Assembly: GCA_002401695.1 (NCBI GenBank)
Contig: NVTV01000001.1
Location: 532,483-596,482, forward strand
Reading direction: 5' to 3'
Source of the DNA: Alphaproteobacteria bacterium
GTDB taxonomy: Bacteria; Pseudomonadota; Alphaproteobacteria; Micavibrionales; Micavibrionaceae
DNA length: 64,000 nt
Under the pieces are notes generated by a model, which was given only the letters and a program-made list of their open reading frames with translations, searched no databases and was not told the origin of the DNA. The position numbers and the translations under genes were made by a program. Shown here piece by piece: positions 26,846-35,507 of this stretch; positions within the stretch are counted from its first letter, which is position 1, and every line of letters starts with the position of its first letter.

Positions 26846-27124
26846 ATGATCGAAAGCTTTAAGCATAAAGGCTTAAAAAAGCTCTATACAGAAGGTAAGG
26901 TGCAAGGCGTTCGTCAAGATCAAGTTGGGCGCATCACAATGATATTAGATTCACTGGATGCTGCTGAGACAATCGAAGAACTCAACCTCCCAGCTTTTCG
27001 TTTTCATGCGCTACAAGGATATAATCCAACGCGCTATTCTATGAAAGTAAGTGGTAATTATCGTATTACGTTTGAGTGGAATAACGGGCAAGCCCAAAAA
27101 ATTGATTTAGAAGATTATCACTAA
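26846..27124 (+). CDS. higB: HigB-family toxin (ribosome-dependent mRNA interferase)
   Basis: 92 residues of the plasmid maintenance killer/RelE superfamily. It starts MIESFKHKGLKKLYTEG and has the typical LNLPAFRFHALQG and SGNYRITFEWNNGQAQKIDLEDYH ending. The toxin gene comes first and the antitoxin second, the usual order in HigBA. It is preceded by an autoregulated promoter with two matching inverted repeats. Ten bases separate it from higA. Confidence 0.92.
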   Translation: MIESFKHKGLKKLYTEGKVQGVRQDQVGRITMILDSLDAAETIEELNLPAFRFHALQGYNPTRYSMKVSGNYRITFEWNNGQAQKIDLEDYH

Positions 27125-27134
27125 GGAAATAATT

Positions 27135-27440
27135 ATGAGAAGAAAATTACCGCCACTACATCCGGGAAACATCATAAAAGAAAATCTTGAAGCATTGGAA
27201 CTCAGTATTCCAAAAGCAGCGGATGTCCTATCCATAAGCAAACAGCATCTCTATCGTGTTACAAAAGGTGAAAATCCAGTAACGCCAGATTTAGCTTATC
27301 GCATCGGCAAGCTCTTTGGGAATGGTTCACGCTTTTGGCTCAACTTACAAATACAATATGATATCTTTATTACAGAGCAAGATTACAAAACTGATCCTGA
27401 GAAAAAAAATATAGCTGACAATATTGCCGCTTGGGCTTAA
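27135..27440 (+). CDS. higA: HigA-family antitoxin, XRE-type DNA-binding protein
   Basis: 101 residues beginning MRRKLPPLHPGNIIKENLEALELS, with a helix-turn-helix (IPKAADVLSISKQHLYRVTKGENPVTPDLAYRIGKLFG) and the FWLNLQIQYD motif of HigA. It neutralises HigB and represses the operon, very probably through the GTAAC-N7-GTTAC sites. Confidence 0.93.
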   Translation: MRRKLPPLHPGNIIKENLEALELSIPKAADVLSISKQHLYRVTKGENPVTPDLAYRIGKLFGNGSRFWLNLQIQYDIFITEQDYKTDPEKKNIADNIAAWA

Positions 27441-27476
27441 ATTTCTGCTTCTGCCAGTAAAATAGCGTCAATATTA

Positions 27477-27788
27477 TTATTCACGTGAAGACGGGAAATA
27501 ATTCATAACATCCATTCTGCAATGAAGAACACCAAGAACATATATGACTGAGTCGTTGATTTTATAAAAGATCACATGCTTTTCAACATGAAGGCTTCGA
27601 AGGTTAGATTGAACATCTAAACGCTCTCGCCCTATTTTTGGATTATCTAAAAGCTGTAAGAATGAAGTTTTTATATTGGATAGATAACTATCGGCCTTTT
27701 TCTCTCCCCAGCTTTGAAGTGTATAGGCATAGATATCTTTTAAATCTCGCTTAGCACGAGGAGAGACAATCACATTAAATTTAGTCAT
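27477..27788 (-). CDS. parE: ParE-family toxin
   Basis: 103 residues of the ParE/RelE superfamily: FNVIVSPRAKRDLKDIYAYTLQSWGEKKADSYL, then NPKIGRERLDVQSNLRSLHVEKHVIFYKIND and VLHCRMDVMNYF. ParE proteins poison gyrase. It overlaps the antitoxin gene by 8 bases and is convergent with higA. Confidence 0.92.
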   Translation of the reverse strand: MTKFNVIVSPRAKRDLKDIYAYTLQSWGEKKADSYLSNIKTSFLQLLDNPKIGRERLDVQSNLRSLHVEKHVIFYKINDSVIYVLGVLHCRMDVMNYFPSSRE

Positions 27789-28044
27789 TCTTTTTTAAGC
27801 CTTCAAAGAAGTCTGTAACCTGAGATGCCGTTTCAAGAACGACTCCCTGCCCTTGTGCAATTTCAGCCGCGCCAACGGATAAATGTGAACGCAGACGATC
27901 CAATTTCATTTGATGCACTAAATCCTGATTGATCTCCATAAAGCGTAATGCTTCACGAACAACCTCACTGGCATTATTATATAATCCCGTTTCAACTTTA
28001 CTTTTTACAATGCCTTCTAATTCAGGCGTTAATGAAATATGCAT
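27781..28044 (-). CDS. parD: ParD-family antitoxin
   Basis: 87 residues with a ribbon-helix-helix N-terminus (MHISLTPELEGIVKSKVETGLYNNASEVVREALRFMEI) and an acidic/hydrophobic toxin-binding tail. First gene of the parDE operon. The start follows GAAGGAGAGGTAAAAC. Confidence 0.92.
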   Translation of the reverse strand: MHISLTPELEGIVKSKVETGLYNNASEVVREALRFMEINQDLVHQMKLDRLRSHLSVGAAEIAQGQGVVLETASQVTDFFEGLKKND

Positions 28045-28073
28045 GTTTTACCTCTCCTTCAGCGTCACCAATC

Positions 28074-28102
28074 ATTATACAAACATTGACAATCTTTGTA
28101 AA
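28074..28102 (-). promoter_or_regulatory. parDE promoter
   Basis: On the minus strand TTTACA (-35), a 17-base spacer and a perfect TATAAT (-10) lie about 30 bases upstream of the parD start. Confidence 0.7.
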
Positions 28103-28199
28103 CATAAACTACACAGCCCCCAAGTCTCCAAATTCTTTCTGTAGTATCCCAAATATTGATTTATGCAGATGCAGCTCCCCCTCCTTCGCACAGTTAGTC

Positions 28200-28331
28200 A
28201 TGTGTATTCTTCAAAACATTGATAAATCAGAAGCCCATAGAATTTTAAGCCTTGAGGAAAGTGCTTATTTAGACTTTAAAAGTTGCGAAATTTTACCTTC
28301 AAAATTGTCTAAAACTATTTCAGCATCTTAA
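28200..28331 (+). pseudogene. Truncated AlbA_2 (Schlafen-type) domain ORF
   Basis: A 43-residue ORF. Its segment ILSLEESAYLDFKSCEILP, then SKLSKTISAS, matches the start of AlbA_2/putative DNA-binding domain proteins (E-x-x-x-x-DFKS ... L-x-KTISAFAN). The frame stops exactly where the conserved ISAFAN core would begin, so this is a remnant of a much longer protein. Confidence 0.45.
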
Positions 28332-28387
28332 ATTAGCTGCTTAATATTTAACTTAATCAGAAGCCAAAACCTCCTGATCATATTTGA

Positions 28388-28620
28388 CCTATATATCTCA
28401 AATCATTTGACGACGGACACAACCAAGTAGAGAATTCTCACCTACATTTTCGACGACGAGAAAAGATGAAGAACAAATTTAGGTCGATGCGATCGCTGCA
28501 AACATTTGTAGCCATTCAATCCACCCTCCTCAACCGTTTCAATCATCAAAGACATTTAGAAAACCGAAAAGCTTTAAGAAGTTACGTCAAAATTCAGTTG
28601 AGAAATGGAGCGGGATTTGT
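28388..28620 (+). pseudogene. IS6-family transposase C-terminal remnant
   Basis: An open frame without its 5' part encodes NQVENSHLHFRRREKMKNKF, then RSMRSLQTFVAIQSTLLNRFNHQRHL. This follows the C-terminal pattern of IS6-family DDE transposases (NRAENSH-x-x-FRRRER ... FRRMRSLQ-x-F ... HNHFN-x-RHL). The catalytic DDE part is missing. Confidence 0.6.
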
Positions 28621-28642
28621 GCCTCGTAATTTTGGCACGGAA

Positions 28643-28682
28643 CGCTTCTGGAGAAAAGTTAGCGTTTGTCTGACAGCACGGC
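28643..28682 (+). repeat. Dispersed IS6-associated motif, copy A
   Basis: Contains AGTTAGCGTTTGTCTGACAG followed by CACGGC. It shares CGCTTyTGGAGAAwAGTTAGC with copy B at 33872. It directly follows the transposase C-terminal remnant. Confidence 0.6.
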
Positions 28683-28689
28683 TACGAGC

Positions 28690-29628
28690 TTATTTCTTAC
28701 ACGTTTGATCATACATATCTATGGCGCTCTTAACAGCAGCGAAAGACATAGCAACACCCTGCCCTTTCTTATTTCTATATGACAAGATTTTTCCCTTCCA
28801 ACCTGCACGGCGTTCCATGGTTACTTTTAACGTTTTTCTTAAATAATCATAATCCTCTTCAAGAACGCAGCTACACTCCTTTTGACTATAGCCACCTTCC
28901 ATACAGTCAAACTCATCTGTAGAAATTTGCTCTTTCACTCTATATAAGTTCATAAAATCTTGCCTATCCCTATTCTTTACCATTTTAAGAATCGGCTTTT
29001 TAATTTCATTCATCTCATCAAGATAATCTTGCGCGGCTTTATTCCCTTTCTCTGCCACTTTTGAGAACCAATACGCTGCTTTTTCGAAATTTTTAGGGAT
29101 ATATTCTCCATTATAATATTGTATCGCCAAACTCAACTGGCAATTAACATCCCCCAATTCTGAGGCTTCCGTATATAATGCAATTGCTTTATCCACATCT
29201 TGAGGAACGCCTAAACCAATCAAATAAATTGGTGCAAGATTCAAATGCGCCCAAGTATTACCCTGCGCAGCAGATTTACCATACCACTCTACAGCTTTAT
29301 CCATATCTTTAGGAACTTTCTGACCAGAAGAGTATAACGAACCCAACCTGTACTGAGCAAGAACACCCCCTTTCTCTGCAGCCCTTAAATACCACTTCAT
29401 CGCTTGAGTGATATTTTCAGAAACACCATCACCTCGATCATATTTTAGAGCGATTTTATATTGTGCCTTTACATCACCCTTCTCTGCCAACTCTAACAAA
29501 GTTTGAAAATCATATTCTCTCTCCACCACAGTTTTAGCATTAACCACTTGAAATAACCCAGTTTCAAAGCCATTCAAGTTAATTAGAAAGCCAACGCCAA
29601 CAAAACCCAATATTAAAAAAAACCTCAT
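28690..29628 (-). CDS. Exported Sel1-repeat protein
   Basis: About 312 residues from the ATG at 29628, which has AGGAGAATAAAT upstream; the longer reading to 29661 is less likely. The N-terminal hydrophobic segment (FFLILGFVGVGFLINLNGF) is a signal peptide or anchor. Four to five Sel1 repeats follow (AQYKIALKYDRGDGVSENITQAMKWYLRAAEKG and similar), then a C-terminal region with a Cys-rich patch (DCMEGGYSQKECSCVLEEDYDYL). Sel1 repeats are protein-binding alpha solenoids. It lies 41 bases after the 1367-residue gene, which also has Sel1 repeats, so the two are probably one operon. Confidence 0.85.
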   Translation of the reverse strand: MRFFLILGFVGVGFLINLNGFETGLFQVVNAKTVVEREYDFQTLLELAEKGDVKAQYKIALKYDRGDGVSENITQAMKWYLRAAEKGGVLAQYRLGSLYSSGQKVPKDMDKAVEWYGKSAAQGNTWAHLNLAPIYLIGLGVPQDVDKAIALYTEASELGDVNCQLSLAIQYYNGEYIPKNFEKAAYWFSKVAEKGNKAAQDYLDEMNEIKKPILKMVKNRDRQDFMNLYRVKEQISTDEFDCMEGGYSQKECSCVLEEDYDYLRKTLKVTMERRAGWKGKILSYRNKKGQGVAMSFAAVKSAIDMYDQTCKK

Positions 29629-29669
29629 ATTTATTCTCCTAATTCTACTGCCATATGCCACGACGCAAG

Positions 29670-32600
29670 TTAAATTGGCTTCTTTGAACGCGCGGCTTTA
29701 TACGCCTTACCCATACGCGCAATATCCGCGCAAAACTTTCTACAGTTATCCTTGATATACCATTGATCAATCCCATACGATAAAGCTTTTCTAATATACT
29801 TTTCAGCCTGCTTTCTTGTACTTTCATTTTTAAAAAGCTGGGAAGCCTTCACTAAATAAGCCATCCCCGTGACACCTTGCGCCATCGGATATCGCATTAA
29901 CGCCAAGGCCTTATTTCCGTAAATAATGGCACCATCATAATCCCCCCTAGTGTGTAGAAGAAAACTTGCATAATTACCATGAGTCCAAGCATGGTTAGGG
30001 TTGTTTTTTATATCCTCTTTATATTCCTCATTCCATTTATCAGATTTTTCTGCAATATAGTTATCTCTTCTAGCGACAACATATTGATCATCCGGATTAT
30101 CAGACATTCTCATGTCTTTTGTAATGCGCCCACGATATCGTGATATCCGTGAACGTAATGGTTTGACTTCACGATTATCAAAATATTTTTCCACACGTAC
30201 CTTTTCAATAAGTGCCTCCGCTTTGTCAGGGTTTTTCTCACTTAAATATAAATAGATGAGATCGATAAATACGTTAAATTCCAAAATATCATCATCTTGT
30301 AAACCTTCTAAGATTTTGACCGCGGCATTGCGTGCAACCGGATTATATTGAGCAATAGATCCTTTATTAAAACGATACCCATCCTTTAATATAACCCACG
30401 CTTCGGCATATAGCATTTCAGGCAATTTTGGCGTTTGCTTTCTCTGTTCATTGATAATTGTTTCGGCTATATGATGGCTTCTATTCCCGCCATTCCATTG
30501 GCTGGTTAACCCTTGTGCAATCCACATTCTGACATAGTCTTTAGAAAAATCTTTAAAGACTTTATTCGCAATCAGCCCCTTCTTAGCTTTAAAACTTTTT
30601 ACATCATTAAACTCATCTAATAAAATATCTGCTACAATCCTTTGTGTAATATTTCGAACGAACAAATCATCTCTTTGCGCAGCTGAAAGAGCCTTTTTTG
30701 CATAGCTATAGGCTTGCTTTGAATCTTGTTTAACTCCAAGACCTAAATGATAGAACCGTGCAATGTTCGCCAACGATTTTACAGACCCTTTGGCTGCAGC
30801 TTCGCGGTAGAACTTTAACGCCTTTTTGTATCCGACCTCAACACCAAACCCTCTTTCATATATACGGCCTAAATAATGTATTGCAGGAACATGCCCTTGT
30901 GCAGCAGATTTATGGCACCATTTGCGTCCCTCAGGTAAATCATCAAAACCATATCGATCATGATAAAATTGACACAAACCAAATTGCCCGACCTTATCAT
31001 TTGTTTGTGCAGCTTTCGTGAACCAATAAAAGGATTCAGGGCTGGAATTATACCAAGAATATTGCTTTAAATTCAAATGTCCTAACTGAATAGCCGCCTC
31101 AACATTATCCTGACGCGCCGCTTGCGTAAGCCACTTACGTGCTTGTGAAAGAGATTTAGAAATTCCGTTTCCGTCCAAATATGCCTTACCCAACGCCAAT
31201 TGGGCAGCAGCATTACCGGATTTTGATTTAGCTATTAACAGCTTTATTCCTTCTGTAATTTGCTGCTGATCAGCCTTATTAAATGAAACCCAGACAGGTC
31301 TGGACGAACCCATATCTAAAGGAAAAGTACCGATCGGGCCTGACAACAGCAAATGCGTTGGAAATTCACCATTCGCATACTTATCGATCGTCTGTTCTAA
31401 CCGTCTTTTCATATTAGGCATTTCAAACGATGGGCGTCCATCATCGCTATCAACACTCATGTACTTATACTCCCGCATAGCCAATATATGTTCATCCGGC
31501 TGTATTCCATTTTTAGGAACAAAAACGGCTTGCACACTTAAGCTGCTCAATGGGTAATTCGAAACAAGATCAGCAGAAAGTAAATTAATACCTGCAAATT
31601 TCGGATGCACCTTAACCACAGGATTTAATGCTTGCACAAACACCTCGGACGCATAGAAAGTAAAGGTTGCCTTACGTTCACCATTCACATACATACCCTT
31701 CGGCAGCTTCATAAGATCAAAATCAATAATCGCAGTATAGCGTGCACCAGCGCGCCAAACCTCAGAGGGTGTAAAAGTGAGGGTGTGTATATCCTTCCAC
31801 GATAATGTGCCTGCTATCTTAGGCTCCAATGATAATGCATAAACAGGAACATCTGCTTTTAGAACGTCATCGGAAAGGACACATTTCTTTAAATATTGAT
31901 CCCCATACTGCTTTTTACAAAGCCTATCATCTATATTTAAACTTATATCAATGCTGTCTTTGTTTGCTGGCATCACCGGAATATATTTATCCAACGCTAA
32001 AAAGACAGGTGATTTTACAGATGAAGTTTTGTCATTTTTATCTTTAAGATACTTCAGATCCATTGGAGAACAAGATTGAGTGCCCCGTAACAATGCCCCG
32101 TCACGCGACATAATACAATAAGGCAAGGAATTAGCCGATGATTTAGGATATCTGATAGCATCACGATCCTTAATCAAAGTAATCCGCCACACTTTTGAAT
32201 TCCTCAATGTTGGAAATATAAGTAAATCCTTGCGAAGCAAGAAAACAACCTTTCTTTTCTCATAATCAACATATAGTGGAGCTATAACACCTTCTTTTTC
32301 TAACTGTGCAAAGCCCGCCCAATCGGGGAGCATTTCTACCTCAGCCGCATATCCCCCAAAAACAACGCTCTGGATATCTACAGATTTATGCCCAGAAGGC
32401 TTCCATGTCAAAAACTCATCCCAATATTCCCTAGTAAACCCATCAGGCATTTTTCTAAGAGCATCATCAATACCATCAGAAAACTCAACTCCAGGAGAGT
32501 TCTTCACTATGATCCTTGATACCATTCCCTTCTCTCTTAACAAAGACAACTGTCGCCCAGTTAAAGATTTGAAGATCCCTAAAGACTTTTTCAGATCTCC

Positions 32601-33773
32601 TTTCTTTTTTATATCTAAAGCACGAGGAGAAGATATTCGGGCGTCCCAACATGCCTTCCTACCCATAAAGCTTACCTTCTCATAAGAAATTCCGGCAACA
32701 CCGGCCAACACCTCATCATTACCTGCAGCGCCAAAAACCAATACATGGTTAAGAGAGGAAACATCCCCTTTTATTGACCAAACCATATGCTGAAAAGAAC
32801 TCAGAACAAGGTTTATAGGCTGATTTTGCTTTTCTATTATAACATCAACATGACCTGCCAATTCACTAAAACTACCATTAAATTGAAGGGAAGTGATTGC
32901 ATTACTGCCCCCAACAACAACAGCATAAATTGGTACAGATCTATCGCCCAATAATGGCGCATTACACTCTGTTTTCTTAGGAAGATGAGCTTTTAAGTAT
33001 CTGGAAAATTCTTTGTCCGATATCATCCCGTCTCGTTTATAATCCAAAGTATTAAAGGCCTTAACAGCGGCATCACTCACTTGTTCTAATGGTGTGGAAT
33101 TCCCATCTTTAGAAAGAGCTAAATAGGATTCATATTGGGCAATAATTCGGGACGTTTCCTTTTGAAAAACATCTTCTGTCACGTATAAAATTTCTTCAGC
33201 AGATAACTTCTTATCGGCATCAACGTCCAGATCAATAAAAAGCAGTAATGTAGTCTCTAAAAACCACTGAGGTGACGTATGACCATGCTTCTTCTTTTTC
33301 ATACCTTCTAACACAGGATCTACTTTATCAAACGCGGTATCACCGAATTGCTTAACAACATTATATAGCTCAAGAACATCATCTATATTAAACTCGAAAT
33401 ATTGTGAAATATCTTCTAACGTAACAACCTGATCTTTATTTATATCCAACTTCGCAAAATACCGTTTTTGAACAGTAACAAGGTGCTTTCTAGCTAGCTT
33501 TTTATACTTTTCCAAACCTTTGCGGGTTATATTTCCATCTCTATCAAGATACTTTGTAGAACGTGGCGCCTGTATCAGACGCTGTTGCATATCTTGCAAA
33601 ACATCCTGCATAAACTCCTCCATACCAATTTCATCATCAATACTTATAAAATATGGAAGATCGTAATAACTTTGATATGCGTCATCACTATTTTTTGCAG
33701 ACACATCAGATATATTAGAAAACATAAGAAAAGATAAGGAGATGACTAAAATTCGCCGTATAAAAAATACCAT
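29670..33773 (-). CDS. Large exported protein with EF-hand loops and Sel1/TPR repeats
   Basis: 1367 residues with a signal peptide (cleavage near SDVSA-KNSD, residue 26). Four EF-hand-like calcium loops lie in the first 260 residues: LDRDGNITRKGL (76-87), DINKDQVVTLED (110-121), DVDADKKLSAEE (183-194) and DYKRDGMISDKE (244-255). A central region of unknown fold with several cysteines covers about 270-840. Sel1 repeats follow (about 845-1030, for example AQLALGKAYLDGNGISKSLSQARKWL), and a TPR-like C-terminal part ends near 1350. No enzymatic motif seen. Periplasmic or surface scaffold is my inference. Its neighbour is a second Sel1 protein; both lie between decayed IS6 pieces. Confidence 0.85.
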   Translation of the reverse strand: MVFFIRRILVISLSFLMFSNISDVSAKNSDDAYQSYYDLPYFISIDDEIGMEEFMQDVLQDMQQRLIQAPRSTKYLDRDGNITRKGLEKYKKLARKHLVTVQKRYFAKLDINKDQVVTLEDISQYFEFNIDDVLELYNVVKQFGDTAFDKVDPVLEGMKKKKHGHTSPQWFLETTLLLFIDLDVDADKKLSAEEILYVTEDVFQKETSRIIAQYESYLALSKDGNSTPLEQVSDAAVKAFNTLDYKRDGMISDKEFSRYLKAHLPKKTECNAPLLGDRSVPIYAVVVGGSNAITSLQFNGSFSELAGHVDVIIEKQNQPINLVLSSFQHMVWSIKGDVSSLNHVLVFGAAGNDEVLAGVAGISYEKVSFMGRKACWDARISSPRALDIKKKGDLKKSLGIFKSLTGRQLSLLREKGMVSRIIVKNSPGVEFSDGIDDALRKMPDGFTREYWDEFLTWKPSGHKSVDIQSVVFGGYAAEVEMLPDWAGFAQLEKEGVIAPLYVDYEKRKVVFLLRKDLLIFPTLRNSKVWRITLIKDRDAIRYPKSSANSLPYCIMSRDGALLRGTQSCSPMDLKYLKDKNDKTSSVKSPVFLALDKYIPVMPANKDSIDISLNIDDRLCKKQYGDQYLKKCVLSDDVLKADVPVYALSLEPKIAGTLSWKDIHTLTFTPSEVWRAGARYTAIIDFDLMKLPKGMYVNGERKATFTFYASEVFVQALNPVVKVHPKFAGINLLSADLVSNYPLSSLSVQAVFVPKNGIQPDEHILAMREYKYMSVDSDDGRPSFEMPNMKRRLEQTIDKYANGEFPTHLLLSGPIGTFPLDMGSSRPVWVSFNKADQQQITEGIKLLIAKSKSGNAAAQLALGKAYLDGNGISKSLSQARKWLTQAARQDNVEAAIQLGHLNLKQYSWYNSSPESFYWFTKAAQTNDKVGQFGLCQFYHDRYGFDDLPEGRKWCHKSAAQGHVPAIHYLGRIYERGFGVEVGYKKALKFYREAAAKGSVKSLANIARFYHLGLGVKQDSKQAYSYAKKALSAAQRDDLFVRNITQRIVADILLDEFNDVKSFKAKKGLIANKVFKDFSKDYVRMWIAQGLTSQWNGGNRSHHIAETIINEQRKQTPKLPEMLYAEAWVILKDGYRFNKGSIAQYNPVARNAAVKILEGLQDDDILEFNVFIDLIYLYLSEKNPDKAEALIEKVRVEKYFDNREVKPLRSRISRYRGRITKDMRMSDNPDDQYVVARRDNYIAEKSDKWNEEYKEDIKNNPNHAWTHGNYASFLLHTRGDYDGAIIYGNKALALMRYPMAQGVTGMAYLVKASQLFKNESTRKQAEKYIRKALSYGIDQWYIKDNCRKFCADIARMGKAYKAARSKKPI

Positions 33774-33871
33774 CTGTATTCCTCTGAAAGATAACTTATA
33801 ATTTCAAATGTTATTATTTCTAGCATAAACACATTGAATAGCTCAATTTATTTGCAGCCATTGGATAAAAA

Positions 33872-33924
33872 ACGCTTTTGGAGAATAGTTAGCATTAGTC
33901 TAACAGCACTGCCATTCAGCCCAG
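33872..33924 (+). repeat. Dispersed IS6-associated motif, copy B
   Basis: CGCTTTTGGAGAATAGTTAG continues with CATTAGTCTAACAGCACTGCCATTCAG. It lies about 90 bases upstream of an IS6 transposase 5' remnant on the same strand, which suggests the motif belongs to the element's left end or leader. Confidence 0.6.
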
Positions 33925-34007
33925 ATTTTATCGACATCAGAGAATTTTCCGCCGTGATACCCGCACGTTGCGGCGCTTCGGGCCATGTCAGATTAAAATG
34001 ACGTTTT

Positions 34008-34193
34008 ATGAGTATCGTGAAATTTTACCCGATGTCACGCCAAAATCCCTTAAAATATTTCAAAACCAGCCCAGAAATCATCAAACTTGCAGTGATATAC
34101 TACATCCGTTATCCACTCTGCTTACGGCAAGTTGAAGATATTCGGCACGAACACGGCGTTGATATTTTCCACGACACAAGGCGCTATTGGTGA
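34008..34193 (+). pseudogene. IS6-family transposase N-terminal remnant
   Basis: 61 codons. The segment FKTSPEIIKLAVIYYIRYPL, then CLRQVEDIRHEHGVDIFHDT, fits the IS6 N-terminus (F-x-PEII-x-x-AVRWY-x-RYPLSYR-x-VEE-x-x-x-ERGV-x-VDH-x-T). The reading frame stops right after RRYW, where the full transposase would continue with WV and the catalytic domain. The rest is lost. Confidence 0.65.
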
Positions 34194-34214
34194 AATAAAT
34201 TCAGCACATTATTC

Positions 34215-34667
34215 TTATTGATTCAGCTGCTGCTGTTGGTGGCTTTTGCTTGATACATATCCATAAGCTCTTGTTGCTATTGCCTCAATTTGTTTGGTTG
34301 TATAACGCCTTTCCGGAATCTTAAGACACAGCTTACCTATTATATATGATGCATTACCATCTTTTTCTGGTGTTGTGACCATTTTGTCGATTTCGAATTC
34401 ATCTTCTTCTAATAGGTCATTCTGGCTGAATACGTTTTGAAGTTCTTTTGCTATGTCGTTAAATTCCTCATCGCCGCGACACAAGAACAATAAATCGCGG
34501 GTTTGCCCAGCTATAGGACCCGCCGCAAATGCCAAAACTTCTCTCATAGATCTGAAGACTTCCTTATTAGGATCTTTTCGTTCCTCAGACACACGTTGAA
34601 ACGAGGCCGCAGATTCAGGATAACTCGTAGCAAGCGGTTTAGATGGTTTCGTAAATTCATAAGTCAC
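34215..34667 (-). CDS. Protein of unknown function (150 residues)
   Basis: Soluble, mixed charge, with a helical predicted C-terminus ending in a Gln-rich tail (SHQQQQLNQ). The start is GTG at 34667 with a strong AAGGGGG five bases upstream. No domain recognised. It is divergent from the tetR-type regulator and borders the IS6 remnant, so it may be accessory cargo. Confidence 0.65.
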   Translation of the reverse strand: MTYEFTKPSKPLATSYPESAASFQRVSEERKDPNKEVFRSMREVLAFAAGPIAGQTRDLLFLCRGDEEFNDIAKELQNVFSQNDLLEEDEFEIDKMVTTPEKDGNASYIIGKLCLKIPERRYTTKQIEAIATRAYGYVSSKSHQQQQLNQ

Positions 34668-34801
34668 TAGTACCCCCCTTTTTGTTTTACATAATTACAA
34701 TGAGGGCAGTCTTTAGTGTCAAGAGTGAGGAAGACCGCTAACAACGCCATATTCAACTTGCCTAACAGGGTCAAATAAATATTGGTATAGGAAAATAATA
34801 T

Positions 34802-34817
34802 TTGACTAATTGGTCAA
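34802..34817. promoter_or_regulatory. TetR-type operator upstream of the regulator
   Basis: TTGACTAATTGGTCAA, TTGACY-N4-GGTCAA. It lies 35 bases before the regulator start and matches the site in front of the efflux genes at 35474. Confidence 0.75.
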
Positions 34818-34852
34818 CTATTCTATATAGTACATTATCAGGAGAATATTTT

Positions 34853-35455
34853 ATGGGTCGTGCGCCTACAAACACCAAGCAAAAGCTAATCGACACCGCC
34901 AGAGAACTGATCTGGAGTGAAAGTTATAATGCTGTTAGCGTTGATGATATTTGCAAGAAATCAGACGTTAAAAAAGGGAGCTTTTACCATTACTTCCCAT
35001 CCAAAGCGCACTTGGCATTGGAAACGATGGATGCCTGCATGGAAGAAACCAAATTAAAATATGATGATATCTTCTCACCAACGCGCCCTCCTCTGGAACG
35101 ATTTGAGCTGATGGCACGCCATGTTATTGAACAACAAAAAGAAATTTCGAAAGAGCTGGGTCATGTATGCGGCTGCCCATTCGCAACATTAGGCTCGGAA
35201 CTCGCAGCACAAGACAAAGAAATTGGTGAAAAAATTTCAAATATCTGCGCAAAAAAATCAGCCTATTACGAAAGCGCCCTACGCGACTTGGTGGCGGAAG
35301 GTGCAATTGCTTCGGATACAGACATTGAAGTAAAAGCAAATGAAATTTTTGCATTCATTATCGGACATCTAATTATGGCACGGATCAAAAATGATCTGAG
35401 CTTTATAGAAAAAAATTTAGAACACGCATTGCTCAATCTTATCGGGATCAAGTAA
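34853..35455 (+). CDS. TetR/AcrR-family repressor of the RND efflux operon
   Basis: About 200 residues from the ATG at 34853, which has CAGGAG eight bases upstream; the longer reading from 34802 would start inside the operator. The N-terminal helix-turn-helix is typical (IDTARELIWSESYNAVSVDDICKKSDVKKGSFYHYFPSKAHL). The C-terminal ligand domain has a CGCPF motif seen in some TetR regulators of this type. It sits directly upstream of the efflux genes, with identical-type operators before itself and before the adaptor gene, so it most likely represses both. Confidence 0.92.
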   Translation: MGRAPTNTKQKLIDTARELIWSESYNAVSVDDICKKSDVKKGSFYHYFPSKAHLALETMDACMEETKLKYDDIFSPTRPPLERFELMARHVIEQQKEISKELGHVCGCPFATLGSELAAQDKEIGEKISNICAKKSAYYESALRDLVAEGAIASDTDIEVKANEIFAFIIGHLIMARIKNDLSFIEKNLEHALLNLIGIK

Positions 35456-35473
35456 TCCGTTCAGAAAAAGGAA

Positions 35474-35489
35474 TTGACCGGTTGGTCAA
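35474..35489. promoter_or_regulatory. TetR-type operator upstream of the efflux operon
   Basis: TTGACCGGTTGGTCAA, a perfect 6-base arm inverted repeat TTGACC-N4-GGTCAA, 19 bases before the adaptor ATG. Confidence 0.78.
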
Positions 35490-35507
35490 ATCATATTGGA
35501 AAAGAAC

